Source of the DNA: Ascaphus truei
Taxonomy: Eukaryota > Chordata > Amphibia > Anura > Ascaphidae
Assembly (NCBI GenBank): GCA_036426205.1
Contig: CM071568.1
Location: 121,918,314 to 121,982,313, forward strand
DNA: 64,000 bases
Direction: 5' to 3'
Both the position numbers and the translations under genes were made by a program. The first letter of the stretch is position 1. Every line of letters begins with the position of its first letter. Below, in pieces: positions 52,347 through 62,100 of this stretch. The notes beneath the pieces were generated by a model. The model was not told the origin of the DNA and made no database searches. It saw nothing but the letters and a program-made list of their open reading frames with translations.

Positions 52347-53043
52347 AATGAACATTGGGCGAAGCACAGTTTTTGTATCTTCCACACAAATTGGTCTTGC
52401 AATTTATTAGTGGACTAAACATTGAAATGTGTTTAAAATTTTACAACCAGAAATACAGTTCACCTGGCATAATGAAGGATACTTGTGAGTGCACAATTTA
52501 CATTGAGAAAAGTAATGACACCCTCCTCTTATGTCTCACAGACACCCCCTTTTCCTGTAGAGAGGGAACTTCCGACATTGTAGTAATGCTTTACGCCAAG
52601 CATGTCAAACTCAAATGCTAACAAGGGCCAAATAAACAAGGTTTAAGTCTAGGTGGGCCGCAAAAACAAAAAAAAACTTACATTTTCATAGAAACGTAGG
52701 TTTATTTTGATCCGTAGTCCCTCAAGGTACTATACTGGAGGGGAGGTGTTTCCTACCTGTCTTCCGATGTCCCCCGTGAGAAACTTGAGTCAGATCCGGA
52801 AGAAAGCAGAATAGGTTATTTCGGTGTAGGTATAGGGCAGTTAAGATAAAAACGAGAGGCAGAGAGGGGCGGAGAGAGAGAGAAAGAGGGAGACACGGGC
52901 AGTGGCAGGGACACGGGCACGGACGGAGACAGGGACAGAGGCACAGGGACAGGGGCACAGGCACTCTCTCTCCCCCTCTCCCTGACACTCTCCCTCTCCC
53001 TGACACTCTCTCTCTCAGAAACACACACACACACTCAGACACA

Positions 53044-53080
<37 letters not shown>

Positions 53081-53081
53081 A

Positions 53082-53121
<40 letters not shown>

Positions 53122-56100
53122 TATAGAGATGCACACACAGATCTCCTTCTGCACGTGCAGCTCACACAGAGATTTGACAGGGGGGAGGGGGGCTGCTGTG
53201 AAGACATACCCCTGTCCGTGGGATCTCCACTGAACTGCTGAACTCTCTGCACCTCATGGAGGGTGGCGGCCATGATCTCTCTGGTTTACCAGGCTTCAAG
53301 GAGAATGCAGTCTCTTCGCCGGGGTTTTGACTCCACCCCCGTGTCCTCCCACACACGGCACGAGTGCAGATTGACTGCACCCGGCCACCGTACGCCTCCA
53401 GCCCCTGCAGGACAGATTTTACTTCCGCCCGTGCTACTCGCTTCCCCCACACCCGCGCTCGCTTCTCCCGCGGCCAAAACTTTTTACCGCCGCCCACGCG
53501 CTCGCCGACACACACGACCGCCGCGCTGGTTGTGAGCGGGCCGCAAAAATATCCGTTGCGGGCCGCATGCGGCCCGCGGGCCGCATGTTTGACATGCCTG
53601 CTTTACGCCTATTTTCTCATTCCAGAATTGGCAAGCAGCTCAACCTAACAGGAGGGGCCAAACACCTAAAGAGAGAAACAATTTGGCAAAACCGAATTAG
53701 ATTAGCTCAGACCTATCCTTAAAACAGAATGCATCAGCAACACACTATCACTTTAAATACATTATGGAGTATGCTGCTAAGCAAAGGGAATTGGCCATCC
53801 ATTTATGGAAAACCAATACAAAAACTATGCTCTCCTCCCAATAACTTACAATTTATTAGTGAAGTCCTACATTTTGCTCTGGAGCCGTTTAACAAAGGAC
53901 TCATGTAGTTGCATCTTACACTCTTTTTTTCATAAATGTGCATTGTATACTGCAGTCTATACTGCTATGTGACTGTCTTGTAAAATTCCTTGTACTGTTG
54001 AGTGAAGAAGTGTGACTGTTGTGTTCACGTTTCGAAGGCATAAGAATAAGATGTAGACCACAGGCTTATGGTTAGTTTATTTCCTCTTTGTGAAGCTTAC
54101 AGGGTTTTTTTTTCTGTCTTGTATAATTAAAAGTATACAATAAAAAAACAGACAAAGATGCCCAAAGCTACTTCCAATGTGACAAAAATACACAGTGCAA
54201 TACTTATATATTCTCTTGAAAAAGGGTAATTTAGTTTAACCCTTTGGCCAGCGCGTCTTAAGCCTGCTGCCACTTTCAAGGCATGACCGTAGCAGGTCCC
54301 AACACTCTCTGGGTTAAAATTCTTATTAACCTGTATAATCACAGGAAGAATGATCACATTGGATCTGTTATAACCTGGCAACAATGAAACTGACTTGCCA
54401 ACTTGGAAAGTGGGGAGGGGCAAGCTTAAACCTTGGATGGGAAGGGCCACTACTACCATATTATGTGGTAATGTTAGGGGTTTCTCAGAGCTTGTTGGTA
54501 TCTGTGTTTATTAACTGTGTGCAGCTGGTCTCGGCTGCTTTTGGGAGGGTAGTGGCCCCTCCCACCCAAGGTTTAAGCTTGCCCCTCCCCACTTTCCAAG
54601 TTGGCAGGTCAGTTTCATTTTTGCCAGGTTATGACAGATCCAATGTGATCATTCTTCCTGTAATTATACGGGTTAATAAAAAATTTAACCCAGGGAGTGC
54701 TAGGACCTGCTTCTTTCATGCCTTGAAAGTGGCAGCAGGCTTAAGACGTGCTAGCCAAAGGGTTAAACTAAATGACCCTTTTTCATGAGAATAAGTAGGT
54801 ATTGCACTGTGTACTTGAACTAAAAATAAATGTGCATTTTTCTCTTTCGTCTTAAACAGAAGCGCTCTTCTCTTTAAACTACCTTCTATGTCTCTAGGGT
54901 TAAAAAATAATCGGATAACATGCATAAAAATAGTGATTTCATTTAACTTTTTATTTTCCATCAAGAATGACATTATTTGCAAGCCATGTTTGGCTACTGA
55001 AAGGGCAATGAAAAATGTCACTAATGGGTTATTTGCTTTTAGTTTAACTCTTCTTGAATACAGGAACAATGCATATGAGAGAGAATCTGACACCGTCACA
55101 GATATGTACACCGTTATCAGAGTTGTCTAAGGAGTGTTTTTTGATCATAAAATGCTAATTTGATTTTAGAAATGCGGCTTAAGCTCTTACTAGTAATGTC
55201 AATACCACGTAAGGTTTTCTATTGAAGATCTAACAAACGCCCTCCGTTCATACATTATTGAAATTTCACCATTTTAAATAGTTCAAATAGCCATGTATTC
55301 TGTGTTCTTTTTGCATAACATTTTTAAAGAAGCAAAACTTTTGCCATGAATTAGTTATGCTGCTAATTTTAAATCTACTTGCAGTTTTAAGTATTGTGAC
55401 CCAGGAGATGATGAAACAGGAAAAAATGCATTTCAACAAGCAGATAAAACTTTTTCCAGATGACTTTTGTTGCTGAAAATGGGGCAGTTATTTTTAGCAT
55501 GAGCACAGTTTCTTTTTCCACCAGTTATTGGGTATGTCTTTATATAGCGCCAAAAGTGTACTCGGGGCTTCACAAAGAATACAGTACAGGGAATTATAAT
55601 CGTACAATAAGTGCAGCAAAATCAGTCAATAGAAAAGGAAGTTCCTGCCCCGAAGAGCTTACAATCTAAAATGTTTGGGAAACTTAGAGAGAGCAGGTGA
55701 GGGAATAAGTGCTGTAGATGGCTGTGCTTGGCCACAATGGGTGGTAGGAGTGACAGAGTGTGGGACAATAGCCATGAGTGCAGGCTATTGGGATGCTTGA
55801 GTTGGGTGGCGAGTTTTAAGGTTAGTCAGTATTAAATGAGGTTAACACCTTTTTCAGGGAAAGATGTCAGGGAGGCGTGGGTGAGATCAGATGTGTAAGT
55901 CTGGCTTCAGGCTTAGAGGATATCCCCAGCAGCAGGAAGGAGTAGATAGAGGGTGTGAATAGAGGATTTGGGTGGGTGTTTATAACTTTTATTCAAATTT
56001 TCATAAGTTACTGTATATTTTCGATTGTACTCTGAAGTTGTGCCTTTTTGGTTATTGGTTACAAAGACCATACAGCAAAGTATGTTGCTGTTCCAGTGTC

Positions 56101-59100
56101 TTATTTCTTAAGCTGTATACTTTTATTTATTACTCCTGATGTCCTAGTACCCCATTGTAAAGCTTTTGCCCTATTCCAAGTCAGCTTATGGGCACCCTGT
56201 GATCTGAGAGTATAACGGTGCTCGTCTCCAGGAAGTCGGGAAGTGGTCTCACAGGGCTACGGTAGGGGTATATTGAAAAACCAGAGCCAGGGGTCAGTCC
56301 TGTGTATAGTAATCGTAGTTGGGATCATGCAGAGGATCAAGGCACGCGGCAAGGTCGAGTCACAGGCTGAGGTCGGCAACACGGAATCCACAGACAGGAG
56401 ATGCAAGGTAACACGGCTGGAACTGCCGACAAGCCAGAACCTTTTCTTGGCATCTTCCTGTAATAAGTGCAGCCTTAATTAGGTGGCTGCTGCTGGAGAA
56501 CAAGGACTGGAGGGTGAGGGACAAGGAGAACACACACAACACCCTCCCCCCCCCCCCCCCCCCCCCACCGCACTGCATGGGGCTCTCACTTCTCTGGTGG
56601 AGATCGCGCATGGGGCTCTCACTTCTCATGGGGTGCCGGGATCCCTCGCGACACAGGCCTGTAGATCACACAGCCGCCCCCTCTCTCCCCTGCTTCAGTC
56701 GCGGCCTCCCCGCCAACACACACACTATCGCGGTGACCATTTTTTCCGCAATCACGGTTATAACGCGGTCTCATTATGTGGCCCCCGAGCACCGCGGTAT
56801 AAAAAGGTCCAGCTGTATTTTGCTTCAATTGTTTTAAGTTAAGTAAAAGTAGTGAGTTAAAATAAGACCCTAAAATACACGTTCTCTACTCAGAGAGAGA
56901 GAAACTTTGCAGTTCATTAACTTCTATTCACTTGTATGAAAGCCATTAACTGTGCATTGCCTCACTTCTCGCTAGAAGGCGCCTATGGGTATAACAACCT
57001 ACATGTCTGTACACTAGGATTCACATTCTCTGAAGTAGCAGTGTAAACATCTTAACATTGGCTTCATTACCTGCTGTTTGGTATAGTTTGTGGGTAATGT
57101 ATCAATGCAAAATTGGCACAAATGGTCATTTCTATTTTGCCAACTTTGTGTCATTATATCCAGCTCTTTGCTCCTGATAAGTCCGATAGCGATATAGAAA
57201 TACAATAGAAGGAATTAAAGAAGCGTTATGAGGAATATCAAATTCGGCATCTGGCACATGATCTCTGATTAGCGTAAAATATGTTGACGAAGTCTGAAGT
57301 GGCGTAAACTTTTGATGCAAACACAGAATCAGAATAATGTAACAAACTTTTCAATGCACACTCCATATTTGTAAACATTTAACTTTACTTTTTATTATTT
57401 TAAGTTTGAAAAACATTTTAAATAGCTGGGGTTGGGGTGTACAGGCAGTCCTCGGTTATCCAACACAATGCGTTACTCAAAATGGCGTTGGATAGCGAAA
57501 CGTTGTAAAGCGAAACACGTTTTCCCATAGCAACACTGTTTAAATGAAAGGTTCCGTTCCTGAAGGCATTTTTAACACTAAAATACACCAAATATTTTAC
57601 GCAGGCAATAAGATATGCAGCACTCACAAATGATATAGTGTATATACTGTATTATATATATATATAATATAACATAATAAAATAAAATGTTAAATATATA
57701 TTATATAGTGTCAATATTATATATATGCTCTTACGACGCTTTGCAACGTTGTTTATGTGTATGTGTGATATATATATACACACACACATACACATAAACA
57801 ACGTTGCAAAGCGTCGTAAGAGCGTTGGATAAGCCGTTTTGGCGTTGTAAAAAGGAACATAGGTATGCATTGCATAGCGTTGGATAAGCCATTCGTTGTA
57901 CAGCGAAGCGTTGTAAAACGAGGACTGCCTGTAATGAGTTGAAAGCTTTCTGGCTTTTTTTTTTTTTGGTCATTGGTAACTCTGCTGAGTGACAGAAATA
58001 CATGGATTCCATAATTGTCTAGCTTTGTATAGCATAAACTGCAGAATTGTATTCTTAGGCAAGTAATTGTTCATAGTGTGAAAGGAAAGAAAAAAAAAAA
58101 CGCAACCGTAATTTTAGTGCAATTAGCTTTTAGTATTTTAATGACATTTTTCACTTGTGTCACTTAGAAAAAGTGGTTTTGCCCTATGATTTATAGGCAC
58201 TTTTGCATGCCTGGCTTGACAGTTCATCTCTGTGCTCCTACACAAAGAGAAAACAGTAGGTGCAAGTTCTGCATAAGGTGAATAAGAGAACATTGCACCA
58301 CGCATACTGTGGGTAATACGGAGTACTGCTTATGAACCCTGTTGTGGCACTTTGAGCGCCTACATTTGTACTAAACTTAAAAATATCTAAACTGAGAAAC
58401 AACATGTTCCATTTTAATGCATAACCTTGTTGTTATTGAAATTCATTTACAGTATGTATTTTATTTGTCCTTTCAAAAAAGCTCTGCTATTGTCCACCCA
58501 CTGTCACATTTGGAAACAACTTGATTTTTGTTTTTAGATTTCACATTGTATGGAAATTTAGGAACCTAATGTTGATGTCTTTGTTTCCAGTAAGCTGCGA
58601 TGTATACACGAATAGCACAGATCCATGGCAAAGACAGATGTGCAGGAGGCAATTCAATGTTTTCCCGTTTTTACTTTGAGCGGGCTCAATAATATAACAG
58701 CAAAATAGAAAAGGACTTTGTGTTGGTGCCATGCTGACATATATATTCCTCATTAAGGCAAAATAGTTTCAATGACCTATTAGATAAAGACTAGTGCAAA
58801 AGAACGCCGCCAATCCATGTGCAACCATTTTTAAGGTGTAGAAAATGAAAATAAATTATATTATGATTATTATGAACTCTGAGACCTGTCGTGTGTGTCC
58901 TCCTCTATAATGGTGTTCCCCTCTATAATGGTGTTCAGTTATAGGTCTTCCTATGGTCACGATCCCAGCATTGTCTCCCAGCATCTCAGTATTGGGTAGC
59001 ATCGCTGCTATTTTCCGGTTACTGGTGAATTGCTGGTCAGAACTTGAACGGAAGTTTAACTGTGAAACGCGTATGGGACTGGCTTCCCCCTCTATTGACC

Positions 59101-62100
59101 ATTAGCATCCAAGGCAGGACATGTGTCTGAGTGCATAATATTTTTATTTTTCGCCGCTTCTGTGACCAGGTTCTACTTGATCGGAGGTGTTATTTTGCAC
59201 TCTTGTCTTTATGAAAAGTAGCTTAGCCAAGCTGTGGTCTTTGTCTCACGGCCGTGATTCAACAGACGGCTCCACAGAGCAACATCAGGGGGCTTGTGTT
59301 CTCTCCCCAATATGCGTTATTTACAACATTGCATGATACAACTTGCCTAAACCCACAAGTCTCTGATATTATTCAACCTAATTTTATTGCAGTAATATCT
59401 GCTTGGGTGAAACATCTAATATATTTGTGAACCCACAGTTTATTTGTTCAGAGCACTGATACATAGCTCAGATAATTGCACTGCTGTAAAGACAAGGAAC
59501 GGCTCCATTTATTAAAAAAAAAAAATTAAAACATTAAATGGGCATTTCCTCCCAAATGGCACTGAATAGGGTAACCTTTCCAGGGAAGCCAATTATTTTG
59601 ATATGTTCTATATATTTTTTAGCCTGTTATGTACGACCTTTGATTTTAACAAAAGCAGATAAGCGTATGGGGTAGTCCTTACGAATTTTTAAAAAAATTT
59701 TTTTAAATATGCCATGCCATGCAAAACAGGCTTAATTAGGCTCAACTTTGGTGCTTCTTGGATATATACTAACCTCTTCAGTTTCTTTTACTATTTGTGA
59801 CTGATGCACCAGGATAAATTATTGGAAGCATTAGGTAAAATTAATCTTCTGTCATCCTGGCCCAGTTTTTCTTTTTGAAATTTACATTTTAAAAGAAGCT
59901 ATTGCTTTGGACTTTGATGTCTTGAATTAGGTGGTTACATTTGTTAACCATAATGTATTCTGTATAACGGTGTATGCTGCGATTTTGTGCATAGCTCACA
60001 TTTTATGAATTCCTTTCCAAATGCTTCGTAATGAAAGTGTTTCATTGTTATGGTAAACAGTTGTTCAATGAATTACCAGGACTACATCTTACGTTTTTAA
60101 TTGTGAGTGAAGTAATATAGTGCAGAGCCGAAGTCTAGTGTATAACCTGTGGATATGCAACTTAAAATGTGACCTGGAACCATCTGAAGCACCACTGTAC
60201 ATCGAAATTGGCGAACCTGTGAATAGCGCGCACTTCCACGTGACAATGGAAGATGTAATTGCCTGTGTTACCGATTTTGTGTTATTTTTTTTTTTTTTTA
60301 AATACTATTTTATTTATCTTTATTGCTGTAAGTAATAGTGCTAGGATATTGGTATTGGAAATTCCTATTGGTGTTTGACCCAACACCTCTGACCAATCTG
60401 TTTTTCTAAGATTATACTATTTTCATAGTTCAGGACATTTGACAAAAAGTAATGGGATTAATGGTTTTATACATATACAGGCATACCCTTAAGGACACTC
60501 ACTTTAAGTACACTCGCGAGTAAGGACATATCGCCCAATAGGCAAACGGCAGCTCACGCCTGTGCCTGTCGGCACGTCCTGAACAGCAATACCGGCTCCC
60601 TACCTGTACCGAAGCTGTGCGCAAGTGGGGAGACTATAGAGCCTGTTACAAATGCGTTATTTACATCAGTTATGCACGTATATGACGATTGCAGTACAGT
60701 ACATGCATCGATAAGTGGGGAAAAGGTAGTGCTTCACTTTAAGTACATTTTCACTTTACATACATGCTCGTCCCATTGCGTACGTTAATGCGGGGTGTGC
60801 CTGTATTGCTCGTGATGTGCTAGCCATAACCCTGACGGTATTTAACATTTTTATAAAATTTCTTAGTCATGTATTTAAAGGGTCTTCATTTGTATGAAGA
60901 ATATGTATTCTCCGTTCCTTCTGCAGACAGAAAAAAGACAAACGTGGTCTTTAAACCTTTTTAATAAAAAATCTATACAAAAGTGCCTTATTATAAATTG
61001 TATCCTTTTTTTATTTGTTTAAAAAGTTAATATTGGATGGCCTTATACAGTACATAGTTAAATTAGGCTTTGACTGGTGATTATCTGATGTATTGATTTG
61101 TTTGATTTTGTGCTTCTGTTTAAATGATTAAGTGTCCACCATCTGAACAGAGTAACGTTTTTGCGTCCTATTCCCGTTGGCTGCTGGGATCTCAGCTTAT
61201 TCAAATAGTAATCGTGAATGGAAATGTTGCAACATTTCTTAGTTTCCCTGGTCTCCAGTGGGAAAGAGAAAGGCACGATATTAAACTGCAGAAAAGCCAT
61301 AAAGCGAAATGTGACTTCACATCAGAAAGCGATCTTCTATTAGTGTTTTTCATCAGGAGCTCCCCGGCATCCCTAAAGGGTTCCCTGACATTTTCAGGTC
61401 ATTAGACAATTGTACTAAATACAGAAGAATTTACAATGCACCTGATCTCAGGCGTGCTATTTAGAGAAGATTGGGGTTCCTTAATCAGAAAAAGTTGGAA
61501 ACCACAGTTCTATTATATTGAGCAATTCTGATTTGTGCATGGATGATTTACACACAGGTGTGGGTGCGACCTGTCTTGCTTTCTCTGATAAATGATACTC
61601 TGTTCGTGCCTACTGTACAACTATATTGTTTTGCAACCATTAAGGAGAGCATGGATGTTTTCATGTTTCACGCTGGTTCACGTTTTCATACATTGATGTC
61701 CCACTGAGATTTTGCAAGAGTTAAGGACTCCTATTCCATTTAGGTTTGTCAGCAATGCATGTGTGTTGATTTGTATGTATTTCTAAAGAGTGGAAAGGTG
61801 CTTTGTTTTGCTGTATTTCCAAAATGTTACTTGTAATGCAACACTGCAGTGAAAACTGCTCAGCATAGTTTTGCAGAGGCAACTAGTGATGTACCAGGTA
61901 CTACCCCGGTATCCGGCGGCTTTTCAGCTATCCGGAAATTACCCGGACCCGGCAGCTGGAAAGTGGACCCGGCTCCAGGTAATGTCAGGGTAGTTGAAAA
62001 GTATCTCTTACCTGCTGGAAGCCCGCGCGGACATCTAAACAGGTAAGCAGAGGTGTGGAGGCGGTGGGGCAGCATCACAGTCATGCAGGACTCCATACAG

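Noticed and set aside
56483..56842. 119-codon open frame in intron 11
   Set aside because: It runs through a C homopolymer and CpG-rich repeat DNA, has no homology and no coding signature.
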